Shown here: positions 47,181 through 55,659 of the stretch, one piece after another
How the letters are laid out: every line of letters starts with the position of its first letter
Numbering within the stretch: position 1 is the first letter of the stretch
Source of the DNA: Acaryochloris sp. CCMEE 5410
Lineage (GTDB): Bacteria > Cyanobacteriota > Cyanobacteriia > Thermosynechococcales > Thermosynechococcaceae
Length of the DNA: 64,000 nt
Assembly (NCBI RefSeq): GCF_000238775.2
Contig: NZ_AFEJ02000001.1
Location: 3,162,001-3,226,000, forward strand
Reading direction: 5' to 3'
Position numbers and translations under genes: made by a program
The notes under the pieces: model-generated
Seen by the model: the letters and a program-made list of their open reading frames with translations, nothing else
Database searches by the model: none
Told to the model about the DNA's origin: nothing

Positions 47181-47669
47181 ATGGGTTTTCAGCCAATGAG
47201 CTTCGCAATTAATCCTGTCCAAACTGCCTTAGACAGGTGGTTTCAAAGCTTATCCACCAGCTACCCAGCCCTCTCTTGGATGGTGGGTCACCCTATCCTG
47301 GCCGTTATCAGCCTTTTAGTCTTATTAGCAATTATCCAAATTCTCTTGGGATGGATTAGCAGCGGTATCAAGCATCTCCTGTTTACTATCTTCAAATCGC
47401 CCTATTCTTTGGTGCGATGGCTCTTAGGGAAAACGGCAGCCCCCTTAAGTCCTGCCAAGCCCAACAAATGGCCTAAAGGTAAAAGCTCTGAACACGTCTC
47501 AACCCTCTTAAAGCGCCTAGACCACCACCACCGAGAACAAGAAAAATTAATCTCAGAACTCAAGACCCTGATTGCCCATACCAGTTCTGACCTCCGCCAC
47601 ATTGAAGGGTCACGAGACAATTCCGCTTCTGCTGCTGATATCCCACCTTCCAAAATTTCATCTCCATAA
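47181..47669 (+). CDS. Hypothetical membrane protein, 162 aa
   Basis: One clear hydrophobic stretch, HPILAVISLLVLLAIIQILL (residues about 37-57), with a second weaker one (SGIKHLLFTIFKSPYSLVRW), is followed by a basic linker and a coiled-coil region (LLKRLDHHHREQEKLISEL). The layout of anchor plus coiled coil is common in small cyanobacterial proteins of unknown role. GTG and ATG starts are both possible; the ATG at 47181 follows GAGGAG at 47170-47175, which supports it. Upstream is the lycopene cyclase on the same strand, 116 bases away; a functional link is not evident. Confidence 0.7.
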   Translation: MGFQPMSFAINPVQTALDRWFQSLSTSYPALSWMVGHPILAVISLLVLLAIIQILLGWISSGIKHLLFTIFKSPYSLVRWLLGKTAAPLSPAKPNKWPKGKSSEHVSTLLKRLDHHHREQEKLISELKTLIAHTSSDLRHIEGSRDNSASAADIPPSKISSP

Positions 47670-47787
47670 CCCGCAAGCTGCAGGTCCAAGCCTATGAGGC
47701 AATTTAGAAAGTGTTCTATAGGGTCCTCAATTTAGGGAAGATTTCGATCTAGAATGGTGGCCCAAAGCAGCAGGTAGATGAGTATAA

Positions 47788-47979
47788 ATGACTAGCCAAA
47801 CCATCATTTCTAAACCAGCCGCAACTCAGCAGTCTGATCCAACCAGTTCTATCAACAGCAACGACGCTCGCCTGTTTGAGACTGTCAAGCATGTCTATAA
47901 ATCAGATCACCAAGCTGAGTACTTAGAAATTAAAGCTCAAATCGAGTCCTTACTTCAGCAACTCCAGACGGAAACTTAA
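47788..47979 (+). CDS. Small conserved-type hypothetical protein, 63 aa
   Basis: A short soluble protein with a disordered, Ser/Thr-rich N-terminal half and an amphipathic helical C-terminal half (RLFETVKHVYKSDHQAEY, EIKAQIESLLQQLQ). Compact genes with this pattern occur in many cyanobacteria, but I cannot name the family. The ATG is preceded by an AGGTAGATGAG stretch that may serve for ribosome binding. Its orientation agrees with the neighbouring genes. Confidence 0.55.
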   Translation: MTSQTIISKPAATQQSDPTSSINSNDARLFETVKHVYKSDHQAEYLEIKAQIESLLQQLQTET

Positions 47980-48175
47980 GCTTAATCCTCAAAAATAGAG
48001 AAAAGCTGATTCAACTCTAGCCTTGGTGAGACAGGTAACTCCAGGCAGGCCTTTCACCTATTGTTTAAGCTAAGCGACCAGCTGTTAAGTCAGGTTGGAT
48101 TCCGTATCTGATGGAACGGCTATTACTCAACGATAGGTGTAATATTGGTGATGGCCTCTTACCGGCATCCTCACC

Positions 48176-48640
48176 ATGGCTCAAATCTTCCCTGCAAAGT
48201 TGGATTATGAACAGAGCTATCCTTGTCCGGTCTGTCGTAAGGGAAAATTAGACCGCCTAGTTTTAATGGATGCCTTTGCTTGTAGCACCTGCCATCACAT
48301 TTTTTCAGCCAACCTCAACCAGCAATCCATTTGTTTAGCCGATCAGACCCCAGCCCTTGGCTGGCGCTGGGCTCACCAACACTGGCGTCCTCTTCATCAC
48401 CCCGATATTGATTTTCCGTTGGGAATCTGGATTCTTTGTGGCGGTCTTACGGTACTTCCCCCAACGGTCTTATGGCTGATGCACCATACGTTTCCACCGT
48501 TAGACAGCTCTGCTCAGACATTTCCACTCCTCTGGATTGGCATTGTAGGCTTAATCCATGGCTTCATCGCCTTATGGGTTTTGGCAGAGTTCTACCAATT
48601 GCCTCTCTATTTATCCTGGAAGTTTCGCTGGCAATCTTGA
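48176..48640 (+). CDS. Membrane protein with N-terminal zinc ribbon, 154 aa
   Basis: Residues 17-43 contain two CxxC pairs (CPVCRKGKL and CSTCHHIF), a zinc-ribbon fold. Two hydrophobic segments follow, IWILCGGLTVLPPTVLWLM and LLWIGIVGLIHGFIALWVL, giving a small inner-membrane protein with the ribbon on the cytosolic face. I recognise no named family. The ATG starts MAQIFPAKLDYEQSYPC. It converges with bioD; the two stop codons are only a base or two apart. Confidence 0.72.
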   Translation: MAQIFPAKLDYEQSYPCPVCRKGKLDRLVLMDAFACSTCHHIFSANLNQQSICLADQTPALGWRWAHQHWRPLHHPDIDFPLGIWILCGGLTVLPPTVLWLMHHTFPPLDSSAQTFPLLWIGIVGLIHGFIALWVLAEFYQLPLYLSWKFRWQS

Positions 48641-48641
48641 G

Positions 48642-49337
48642 TCACATCGCATAGCTAAGCGAGCCTAACATCTCTAAATCTAACCCAGAGGCTACCTCAG
48701 CCAGTGCTGTTCGATTCGTTGGATCAGACAAATGAGGCACCTGTCCAATCACTGGCACCTGGGTTAAGGTTTGTATCATATCGGCCGGTGCCCATTGCTG
48801 AATTTCTTCCGTGGATAATACCCCCGTAGCATTCAAAACAATGCCCTTGATATCCAGCCCAAACTGTCGTGCTAAAGTCACATGGGCAACCGCTTGTCCC
48901 ACACACCCCAATCGAATTGGCACCACTAAGACAATGGGCAATTGCCAATCTCGGGCAATATCCGCCACAATCAACTCATCTGTCACTGGAGAGCCTAAAC
49001 TACCAACCCCTTCAACTAACACCCAGTCAAACTGAGACTGCAACTGTTGAACCGCTTGCCAAGCAGGTAATAAATCCACAACCTGTCCAGCTCGTTTTGC
49101 CGCCAAGGGAGGCGCTAGCGGTTGCTCAAAATAAAGAGGGTTCAAGGTTTCCGGGGGCTGGTTCAGATCAAAGACCTCGATATACCATTCCCGATCTCCC
49201 AATCCAGATTGCACTGGCTTACAGACTGCAATCTTCTCATTTGGTCGATAGATCTGCCAATAGGCCAATAAGGCAGATGTAACAATGGTTTTGCCAATTT
49301 CTGTATCTGAACCACTAATTAAAAGAGTTTGTGCCAC
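48642..49337 (-). CDS. bioD: Dethiobiotin synthase
   Basis: A 231-aa ATP-dependent carboxylase that closes the ureido ring of dethiobiotin from 7,8-diaminopelargonate and CO2. The P-loop is LLISGSDTEIGKTIVTSALL at the N-terminus; VCKPVQSGLGD and FDWVLVEGVGSLGSPV (with the substrate-binding EGVG loop) and VLVVPIRLGCVGQAV follow. Family length is normal. The remaining biotin genes are not in the window. The upstream gene psiE is 22 bases away on the same strand and may be co-transcribed. Confidence 0.94.
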   Translation of the reverse strand: MAQTLLISGSDTEIGKTIVTSALLAYWQIYRPNEKIAVCKPVQSGLGDREWYIEVFDLNQPPETLNPLYFEQPLAPPLAAKRAGQVVDLLPAWQAVQQLQSQFDWVLVEGVGSLGSPVTDELIVADIARDWQLPIVLVVPIRLGCVGQAVAHVTLARQFGLDIKGIVLNATGVLSTEEIQQWAPADMIQTLTQVPVIGQVPHLSDPTNRTALAEVASGLDLEMLGSLSYAM

Positions 49338-49359
49338 AGCAATAATATCCTTAGATTGA

Positions 49360-49815
49360 CTATTTTTTAAGTTGACACACTAACCAATAACTGACCGATA
49401 GGGAGAAGATGGCTGCTGCCAACCCTAACAGATCGAAACCGGACGATTTCGCAAAGTCGAAAATAATCAATTTGCGCGCTACAGCGATTAAAGCAGTCGC
49501 AACCACCAACTGAACCTGAACGCCCTGATGATCGAGATAGGCTTGAACATTTTCTAACAGCTCTAAAGCAATCAGGATATTAAGGAATAAGCCAAAAATC
49601 TCTAGTAGGGTTGACTGAAAGAAGCCAACAGGTTCCGTCCATAATTCCTGAATAACCTTAAATCCAAGATCGAAAAGCGCGAAAAAAATAACAATGATCA
49701 GCGCTAGGGACAAAATCTTAGCAACAGTCCCTTGAAACCAATGCAACACCTGGAGAAAAGACGCATCGCTAAAAACCTTAGCCATACGGTTCGATGTTCG
49801 ATGATTTCGCTTCAT
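49360..49815 (-). CDS. PsiE-type membrane protein
   Basis: A 151-aa protein with four hydrophobic helices: ILSLALIIVIFFALFDLGF, LEIFGLFLNILIALELLE, VVATALIAVARKLIIFD and LLGLAAAIFSLSVSYWLV. The central segment LELLENVQAYLDHQG and VATALIAVARKLII are typical of the phosphate-starvation-inducible PsiE family, whose function is unknown. The start ATG at 49815 gives KRNHRTSNRMAKVF; an internal ATG at 49785 would drop ten residues. It is upstream of bioD on the same strand with a 22-base gap. Confidence 0.75.
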   Translation of the reverse strand: MKRNHRTSNRMAKVFSDASFLQVLHWFQGTVAKILSLALIIVIFFALFDLGFKVIQELWTEPVGFFQSTLLEIFGLFLNILIALELLENVQAYLDHQGVQVQLVVATALIAVARKLIIFDFAKSSGFDLLGLAAAIFSLSVSYWLVCQLKK

Positions 49816-50015
49816 AGGAGATGTTGCGGACCTACTTACGGTAATAAAGGTAACGATGAATCATATTACAGAAACTTGATTCGGTCGCCCTCGCACCAGA
49901 TAATAAAAAAGCTGGAGTAGTACAGTAAATTTATGCTTAGACTCTTAGCCTTTTTTTGCTAAGTTTGCTAGATGATCTGTATTATCGTTTTGCCCATTTT
50001 CATAGGACTTTGATT

Positions 50016-50120
50016 ATGATCAGCGACATTTTACCTGCAATTATGACGCCTCTAGTTGTTTTAATCGGTGGCGGAGCTGCTATGACGGCCTTCTTTTATT
50101 ATGTTGAGCGTGAAGGATAA
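50016..50120 (+). CDS. PsaI-like photosystem I small subunit, candidate Psa27
   Basis: A 34-aa single-helix peptide, MISDILPAIMTPLVVL... ending YYVEREG. Its plan is that of PsaI: a short N-terminus with LP and P before a hydrophobic helix, then an acidic end (YVEREG compared with YIE.. in PsaI). Acaryochloris photosystem I is reported to carry a subunit called Psa27 at the PsaI position (recalled literature), and this peptide is the natural candidate. It lies alone, divergent from psiE and facing the psbJLFE block across a strong palindromic terminator. It is too short to be called by ordinary gene finders. Confidence 0.72.
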   Translation: MISDILPAIMTPLVVLIGGGAAMTAFFYYVEREG

Positions 50121-50224
50121 TGGACGGGGCTTAATCCATCAACTCATGCCATGTATTTCATATAGCCGACCTTGCTTACTGGACGGCTACGTATAGCAAG
50201 AAGCCATAACAAGCATCTTAACTA

Positions 50225-50256
50225 AAAAGGGGAGTCAGTTAACTGACTCCCCTTTT
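50225..50256. terminator. 32-bp perfect palindrome, bidirectional terminator
   Basis: AAAAGGGGAGTCAGTT and its exact complement form a fully symmetric stem ending in TTTT on both strands. It lies between the stop of the PsaI-like gene and the stop of psbJ, so it can end transcription from both sides. Confidence 0.85.
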
Positions 50257-50277
50257 AGATATCGCAAAAATGCTAGC

Positions 50278-50394
50278 TTACAGGGAAGAACCCAAGCCTG
50301 CATATGCTCCATAGAAAAAGAGACCTACAATTGCAATGAGGGCGGTCCCTGCGACTGTCCCTACTAGCCATAATGGAACTTTTCCATCTGCCAC
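50278..50394 (-). CDS. psbJ: Photosystem II protein J
   Basis: A 38-aa single-helix subunit of photosystem II, near cytochrome b559 and involved in electron flow at the acceptor side and in assembly. The sequence [18 protein letters not shown] ends with [16 protein letters not shown], which is diagnostic. The start is GTG, chosen because AGGAGG lies nine bases upstream and the resulting length matches the family. Last gene of the psbE-F-L-J operon, 91 bases after psbL. Confidence 0.95.
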   Translation of the reverse strand: MADGKVPLWLVGTVAGTALIAIVGLFFYGAYAGLGSSL

Positions 50395-50485
50395 AGACTT
50401 TTCCTCCTAAAATTACCAGCAAAGTTTATGCATAGAATAGTTTGTTCTCAAAAACGCTTATCAAATGGATAAACGGAATTTTATG

Positions 50486-50602
50486 TTAGTTAAAAAAGTA
50501 GCTTGAGAACAATAAAGCTAAAACAAGAACAAGCAGCAAGCCAATAAAGAGCGATGCACGATTCAACTCTACGGGTTGCTTATTCGGATTGGGTGTTGCC
50601 AT
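50486..50602 (-). CDS. psbL: Photosystem II protein L
   Basis: A 38-aa single-helix subunit needed for correct electron transfer from pheophytin to QA and for dimer formation. [15 protein letters not shown] and LFSSYFFN at the ends are diagnostic. ATG start with GGAG just upstream at 50608-50611 on the minus strand. It begins nine bases after the psbF stop in the psbE-F-L-J operon. Confidence 0.96.
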   Translation of the reverse strand: MATPNPNKQPVELNRASLFIGLLLVLVLALLFSSYFFN

Positions 50603-50611
50603 TAACGTCTC

Positions 50612-50746
50612 CTATCTCTGAATGAACTGCATAGCTGCGATTGCACCCAGGAAGAAGGTAACCGGGACACCTAGGGTATGAACAGCCAACCAACGCACTG
50701 TAAAAACTGGATATGTTACCGGTTCTTTTGAAAGTCTACTGGTCAT
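50612..50746 (-). CDS. psbF: Cytochrome b559 beta subunit
   Basis: A 44-aa subunit. The haem-ligand His is in [13 protein letters not shown], followed by the membrane helix [16 protein letters not shown]. With PsbE it binds the b559 haem at the photosystem II core. The ATG at 50746 lies eight bases after the psbE stop. N-terminus [14 protein letters not shown] is somewhat unlike the common TSNNPNQPVTYPIFTVRW start but the core is unmistakable. Confidence 0.96.
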   Translation of the reverse strand: MTSRLSKEPVTYPVFTVRWLAVHTLGVPVTFFLGAIAAMQFIQR

Positions 50747-50754
50747 TGTTATAA

Positions 50755-51006
50755 CTATAATCCTTTTGTAAATTCATCAATTTGTTGCTTACCTTCATAA
50801 CGGTCAGTAACCAAAGGTAGCCCTTGTCGAGCTTGGTCAAAGTACTCGTTAGGTCTTGGCGTTCCAAACACGTCATAAGCCAGACCTGTGCTTACGAATA
50901 GCCATCCTGCTAAAAACAGCATAGGTACCGTAATGGTATGGATAATCCAATAACGAATGCTTGTAACGATATCACCAAAGGGTCGTTCACCAGTTCTACC
51001 AGACAA
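50755..51006 (-). CDS. psbE: Cytochrome b559 alpha subunit
   Basis: An 83-aa subunit: [20 protein letters not shown] with the haem-ligand His, then [19 protein letters not shown] and the lumenal tail [12 protein letters not shown]. The start is TTG at 51006, giving [10 protein letters not shown], because AGGAGGT (51014-51020) lies seven bases upstream; an in-frame GTG at 51015 would overlap the ribosome-binding site. First gene of psbE-F-L-J, 121 bases after ycf48, the usual cyanobacterial order. Confidence 0.96.
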   Translation of the reverse strand: MSGRTGERPFGDIVTSIRYWIIHTITVPMLFLAGWLFVSTGLAYDVFGTPRPNEYFDQARQGLPLVTDRYEGKQQIDEFTKGL

Positions 51007-51135
51007 TTCAAACACCTCCTATGAACACAGTCATGATACTTAATCATACGAAACCATCGGACGTCCCACAAGTAAAACCTGAAGTTTACTTCCGCCAACT
51101 ATCAAAATAAGAAGAAAGCGGAGGACTTTTACCCT

Positions 51136-52149
51136 CTAAGCAGATGCTTTAGGGGGAGCAATGAAACGCAATAGCGTTCCAGATTGCCCAATAATGAACC
51201 CTTGATCAGATGAAACAAAAATAATCTTGTAGAGGTTGGATGGCACATCCTCTACCGTCGAATCTTTCTGCCAAGTTTGGCCACCGTCTAGGCTACACAG
51301 TAATGTGCCACTCCCCCCTGAAATCCAAACTTCATCAGGAGTCCGATAAGCCAAATCTAAGAGTCCAATTTTGTTAGTGCCAGGGGTAAAGGCTTCATCC
51401 CAGGCATAATCTCCATTCTCAAGAAAACCAGTACTAAATTGAACCTGTCCGCCTTTGTTCAAAATCCAGGGGTTACCATTGGGATCAAATCCCATGGTTT
51501 GAATCCGCCTAGCACCATTTCGATCATGGCTTTGCCAAGAGGTCTCACTAGGATCAAAGGTGGTATAAAAACTTCCCCGAGAAGAAATGGCGACATATTT
51601 ACCGTCTTCAGATCGGTTAATATTGCGCGTTGCCCCTGTAGCCTCTTCAACTAAGGCTGTCCAATGCTGAGCCTCATCTTGAGTACGGTAAATAGCACCG
51701 AGGTCGGTGATCATCTCGACCGATTTTGGACCTAAGGCAGTCACTTGATAGGGAGTCCCAGGAAGTTGAGTACTTAGAGATACCCGTGACCAAGACTTTC
51801 CACCATCCGTTGTATGGAGCAAAATAGAGGGTTCACCCACAATCCAACCTTCATCACCAGAAAAGCTGATGGATGAAAAGCGATAATCTAAGTCTCCTAG
51901 GGCAAGAGGACGCTGCTCCCAAGATTTACCCCCATCAAAGGTTTCTAACAGAGCAGAGTTGGTTCCCACGAGCCAGCCATGGTCTGGGGACGCAAAACTG
52001 ACGTCTAAGACAGTAGAGTCAGTCGGCAATGCGACGGTTTCCCAAGAGAGGGAATCCAAAACTGGCAGGCTATTGCAGGCAGTTAAGAAAAATAGAGCGG
52101 CAAAGATAGATATCCATTGCCTTGAAGTCTTTAGAATTGCTTTTATCAT
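51136..52149 (-). CDS. ycf48: Photosystem II assembly factor Ycf48
   Basis: A 337-aa beta-propeller lipoprotein (HCF136 in plants) that binds the newly made D1 precursor and assists assembly of the photosystem II reaction centre. The N-terminus IFAALFFLTACNSLPVLD carries a lipobox (LTAC), so the protein is a thylakoid-lumen lipoprotein. Repeated blades show the DHGWLVGTNSALLETFDGG, EGWIVGEPSILLHTTDGGKSW and DEVWISGGSGTLLCSLDGG patterns. It lies between rubA and psbE, as in most cyanobacteria. Confidence 0.97.
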   Translation of the reverse strand: MIKAILKTSRQWISIFAALFFLTACNSLPVLDSLSWETVALPTDSTVLDVSFASPDHGWLVGTNSALLETFDGGKSWEQRPLALGDLDYRFSSISFSGDEGWIVGEPSILLHTTDGGKSWSRVSLSTQLPGTPYQVTALGPKSVEMITDLGAIYRTQDEAQHWTALVEEATGATRNINRSEDGKYVAISSRGSFYTTFDPSETSWQSHDRNGARRIQTMGFDPNGNPWILNKGGQVQFSTGFLENGDYAWDEAFTPGTNKIGLLDLAYRTPDEVWISGGSGTLLCSLDGGQTWQKDSTVEDVPSNLYKIIFVSSDQGFIIGQSGTLLRFIAPPKASA

Positions 52150-52257
52150 CTTGTTTTTGAACGGGCGATAGCGTACTAGCCAATTGATTACTTAGGATTT
52201 CTGCAATCGGCACAAAGCATCTCTTCGCGGATGGGTAAGGGAACGAATCGTTACAAC

Positions 52258-52602
52258 TTAGCCTGAAGAATAGAAGCTGAGTAAAAATAGGAATATCAGC
52301 AGCAACGTGCCAAAAATTAGCAAGTTTTTCTTGCCTGGAGTCATTGCATTAACCCCAAAGCCATAACCTAGATTTTCAGGAAACCCCGAGGGGGCACCTA
52401 CCGGCCCAATATTGACAAATTGCTCCATAGGAGTTCGGCATACAGGGCATTTCCAATCGTTAGGAAGTTGATCAAACAACGTTCCTGGCGGAATTTTACG
52501 GCGTTTGTCACCTTCATCAGGCTCATAAATGTACCCGCAGGATCGGCATTCAAACCGATCAACAGGTACTACTTCTTCATTTGAATCCGTCTCAGTAGAC
52601 AT
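52258..52602 (-). CDS. rubA: Membrane-anchored rubredoxin
   Basis: A 114-aa protein. The rubredoxin iron site has two Cys pairs, FECRSCGYIYEPDEGDKRRK and WKCPVCRTPM, in residues 18-58. A linker leads to a C-terminal membrane helix (NLLIFGTLLLIFLFLLSFY). RubA of this anchored type is required for photosystem II (and in some species photosystem I) assembly. It is first in the rubA-ycf48-psbEFLJ arrangement; ycf48 starts 108 bases downstream. Confidence 0.96.
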   Translation of the reverse strand: MSTETDSNEEVVPVDRFECRSCGYIYEPDEGDKRRKIPPGTLFDQLPNDWKCPVCRTPMEQFVNIGPVGAPSGFPENLGYGFGVNAMTPGKKNLLIFGTLLLIFLFLLSFYSSG

Positions 52603-52806
52603 GACCTAAATTCGTGGAATTTCCACAATCCTAGAAATCTTTGTGAATTATTATGACATGGAACTTAATCACCTTGTGCAGGCTTCTCTGTCTAAACCCA
52701 AAATTTAACCCTCATTGATCAGTCCAGACCCAAGAACATGACACCCGAGTATGCTTAACTGAATATTGAGCAATGATTTTGGAATAAGTTTTAGGATCGA
52801 TTAATT

Positions 52807-52905
52807 ATGGCCGGAGAAATTTTCACTACAGCATTTCTTTGTTTTTCGCTGATCTTAGTGGGTATTGGTCTGGGATATTTGCTATTAAAGGTAGCTCCCG
52901 ACTAA
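52807..52905 (+). CDS. petM: Cytochrome b6f complex subunit PetM
   Basis: A 32-aa single-helix peptide, [17 protein letters not shown] followed by [15 protein letters not shown]. The MAGEIF start and GLGYLLLK end match PetM, the subunit VII of cytochrome b6f. It lies alone between rubA (divergent) and ychF (convergent). Its usual location in cyanobacteria is also near rubA/psbE in some genomes. It is too short for routine gene calling. Confidence 0.85.
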
Positions 52906-52983
52906 ATCCTAAGCACTTGTTGGGGCTTTGAGATGCCATTCCTTCTAGATCTGAGCGAAGAGCCCAAGGAATGGAACGCACGG

Positions 52984-54075
52984 TTAAACGTTAAACCGAA
53001 AGAGCATCACATCTCCTTCTTGCACAAGATAATCTTTACCCTCACTGCGGACTAATCCTTTTTCCTTAGCAGCAGTGAGGGAGCCGTTTTCGACTAAGTC
53101 TTGATAACCAACTGTTTCCGCCCGAATAAATCCCCGCTCAAAATCGGTATGAATCACCCCAGCAGCCTGAGGAGCTTTTGTGCCGATGGGTATGGTCCAT
53201 GCTCGGCTTTCTTGAGGACCAGACGTGAAGTAGGTTCGTAGTCCCAAGAGTTTATAGGTAGCATGGATAAGGGATGTTAAGCCCCCCTCCCCAACCCCTA
53301 AGGCTTCCAGAAAATCATGACGCTCTTCATCCGTTAGCTCCACTAATTCAGATTCAACTTGAGCTGACATAATCACGGTTTCCGCTGACTCAGCCGTTGC
53401 AATCCCTCGCACCTGTTCTACCCATTTATTTCCTGTTGCCAAATCATCTTCAGACACATTGGTTGCATAAATAATTGGCTTCAGAGTCAGCAAGCCCAAG
53501 TACTTAATCACCTCTTTCTCTTCAGGACTTAAATCAGCCTGACGGGCTGGCTGTCCTGCATCCAGCGTGGCTCTGAGCTTTTCTAAGATTTCTAGTTCGG
53601 CTTGAGCCTCTTTGTTATTACGAGCAGTCTTTTTAGTTCGCTCCATTCGTCGCTCAATTTGAGCTAAATCTGCCAAGCTCAGCTCCAAGTTAATCACTTC
53701 TATATCGCGCACGGGGTCTACTGACCCTGCAACATGAATAATGTCATCACTATCAAAACAACGCACCACATGCACAATGGCATCAACTTCACGGATATTG
53801 GCCAAGAACTGATTTCCTAAACCTTCTCCTTGGCTAGCTCCCTGCACCAGCCCAGCAATATCCACAAACTCGATCCGGGTGGGCACCGTTTTGGCCGAAT
53901 TCGACAATTCAGATAAAATTTGTAAGCGCTGATCAGGAACAGAGACCACGCCCACATTGGGCTCAATCGTACAAAAAGGGAAATTAGCAGCTTCAGCTTT
54001 GGCATTCGCGACTAAGGCATTAAACAGGGTTGATTTACCAACGTTGGGTAGCCCAACAATACCAGCTCTTAACAT
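52984..54075 (-). CDS. ychF: Redox-regulated ATPase YchF
   Basis: A 363-aa Obg-family P-loop protein that prefers ATP. The P-loop is LRAGIVGLPNVGKSTLFNAL at the start; the G3 motif is FVDIAGLVQGASQGEGLGN; the G4 position reads YATNVSEDDL (NxxE-type, not NKxD), which accounts for ATP preference. The C-terminal TGS-like domain (AETVGYQDLV, KDYLVQEGDVMLFRFNV) is complete. It binds ribosomes and affects stress and oxidative responses. Convergent with petM. Confidence 0.96.
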   Translation of the reverse strand: MLRAGIVGLPNVGKSTLFNALVANAKAEAANFPFCTIEPNVGVVSVPDQRLQILSELSNSAKTVPTRIEFVDIAGLVQGASQGEGLGNQFLANIREVDAIVHVVRCFDSDDIIHVAGSVDPVRDIEVINLELSLADLAQIERRMERTKKTARNNKEAQAELEILEKLRATLDAGQPARQADLSPEEKEVIKYLGLLTLKPIIYATNVSEDDLATGNKWVEQVRGIATAESAETVIMSAQVESELVELTDEERHDFLEALGVGEGGLTSLIHATYKLLGLRTYFTSGPQESRAWTIPIGTKAPQAAGVIHTDFERGFIRAETVGYQDLVENGSLTAAKEKGLVRSEGKDYLVQEGDVMLFRFNV

Positions 54076-54200
54076 GGGAAGGGATGACTCAAATCATGGG
54101 CTCAAACACATTATGAAGACAGCATATGCAGAGCATCTCTAAAAGTGATGCAAATGTGACTCATAATCCTTTGCCATTAAAACATGCATGAACCCTTTAC

Positions 54201-55655
54201 ATGAGCGTAAATCAACAGCAAGCTCCTTTATGGCAAGCGCTACAGGACAGTGCCCACTCCAATCAAATTGCGTTTCACACTCCTGGCCATAAACGAGGAC
54301 GGGGGCTGCCCGGTGCTATTCTTCAGCATTTTGGATCTGCTCTAGGTTCAGCCGATCTGCCAGAACTACCCGAATTAGACAATCTCTTTGCCCCTGAAGC
54401 AGCGATTCAAGAGGCTCAGGTCCTCGCTGCCCAACTCTTTGGAGCCGAGCAGACCTGGTTTTTAACCAACGGTTCGACCTGTGGCATTCTGGCAGCATTG
54501 CTTACTGTCTGTCGCTCGGGTGAACAGATTATCGTACCGAGAAATCTTCATACATCCGTTATTTCCGGGCTAGTGTTGTCTGGCGCAGTCCCCATTTTTG
54601 TGCAACCGACATTGGATAGTCAGCTCAACTTAGCCTATAGTTTATCGGTTCAGGATATTCAGCTGGCGTTCGAGACCTATCCTCAGGCCAAGGCTATCCT
54701 CTTAGTCCATCCGACCTATGAGGGAATTTGTGGAGATGTTGCAGCTATCGCCACGTTTGCCCATGATCATGGCATCCCGTTAATTGTCGATGAAGCCCAT
54801 GGCCCCCATTTTGCTTTTCATCCTCAATTCCCTCAATCTGCTCTCGCTGCCGGTGCAGACCTGGCCGTACAATCCACCCACAAAATGTTAGGAGCCCTGA
54901 CACAAGCGGCTATGCTTCATGTTCAGGGTCCTCTTATCGATCGACCTCGGCTGAGTCAAACCCTACAGCTCGTGCAGTCTACCAGTCCCAATTATCTGCT
55001 GTTGGCCTCTTTGGATGCGGCCCGCCACCAATTAGCCCATGCTGGCCTGAACGTCATGGAGCAGGTCTTAACTCTCGCCAATAAAGCTCATACTCAACTG
55101 AACGATTTGCCAAACTATCGTCCATGGGATCCAATAGACACTACCCCCGGCTGTATTGCTCTCGATCAAACGCGCCTCACCATTCCTGTTGATCCATTTG
55201 GTGCTCAAGCCTATAATCTCGATCAAACCCTCATCGATACCTATCGCATCTCAGCAGAGCTGATCACGCCAGACCATCTCACCTTCTTGATTACGTTGGG
55301 AAATACCGAGGATGATATTAATCGATTACTCTTAGCATTACGAGAGTTATACCAACCTCCTTTACAGCTCAGCTCTCTGACCTACTCCACACACAAAACG
55401 CCTATTTCTGTACCTGCGCTTTCACCCAGGGAGGCCTATTGGCATCCTGCTGACGCCGTTCCAATCCTAGAGGCTGTCGACCGGATCAGTACTGAAAGTA
55501 TTTGTCCCTATCCACCGGGCATCCCTATTCTGCTCCCTGGAGAAAAAATTCAGAAGCAAGATTTAGACTGGCTCTTACAACTCAAACAACAAGGGGGCAT
55601 CATTACGGGGTGTAGCGATCCGCGCTTTCAGACCTTAAAGGTTGTGAGAGAGTAG
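54201..55655 (+). CDS. Orn/Lys/Arg decarboxylase family PLP enzyme
   Basis: A 484-aa fold-type I decarboxylase-like protein. Landmarks are AFHTPGHKRGRGLP near residue 24, DLPELPELDNLFAPEA, TWFLTNGSTCGILAALL, LLVHPTYEGICGD, VDEAHGPHFAFHP and the PLP Lys228 in STHKMLGALTQAAML. The C-terminal domain has YPPGIPILLPGEKI, typical of the family. This short type lacks the N-terminal wing domain of the inducible enterobacterial enzymes; arginine or lysine decarboxylation is expected, giving agmatine or cadaverine. cbiT follows 4 bases after the stop, so they are co-transcribed. Confidence 0.92.
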   Translation: MSVNQQQAPLWQALQDSAHSNQIAFHTPGHKRGRGLPGAILQHFGSALGSADLPELPELDNLFAPEAAIQEAQVLAAQLFGAEQTWFLTNGSTCGILAALLTVCRSGEQIIVPRNLHTSVISGLVLSGAVPIFVQPTLDSQLNLAYSLSVQDIQLAFETYPQAKAILLVHPTYEGICGDVAAIATFAHDHGIPLIVDEAHGPHFAFHPQFPQSALAAGADLAVQSTHKMLGALTQAAMLHVQGPLIDRPRLSQTLQLVQSTSPNYLLLASLDAARHQLAHAGLNVMEQVLTLANKAHTQLNDLPNYRPWDPIDTTPGCIALDQTRLTIPVDPFGAQAYNLDQTLIDTYRISAELITPDHLTFLITLGNTEDDINRLLLALRELYQPPLQLSSLTYSTHKTPISVPALSPREAYWHPADAVPILEAVDRISTESICPYPPGIPILLPGEKIQKQDLDWLLQLKQQGGIITGCSDPRFQTLKVVRE

Positions 55656-55659
55656 TAGC

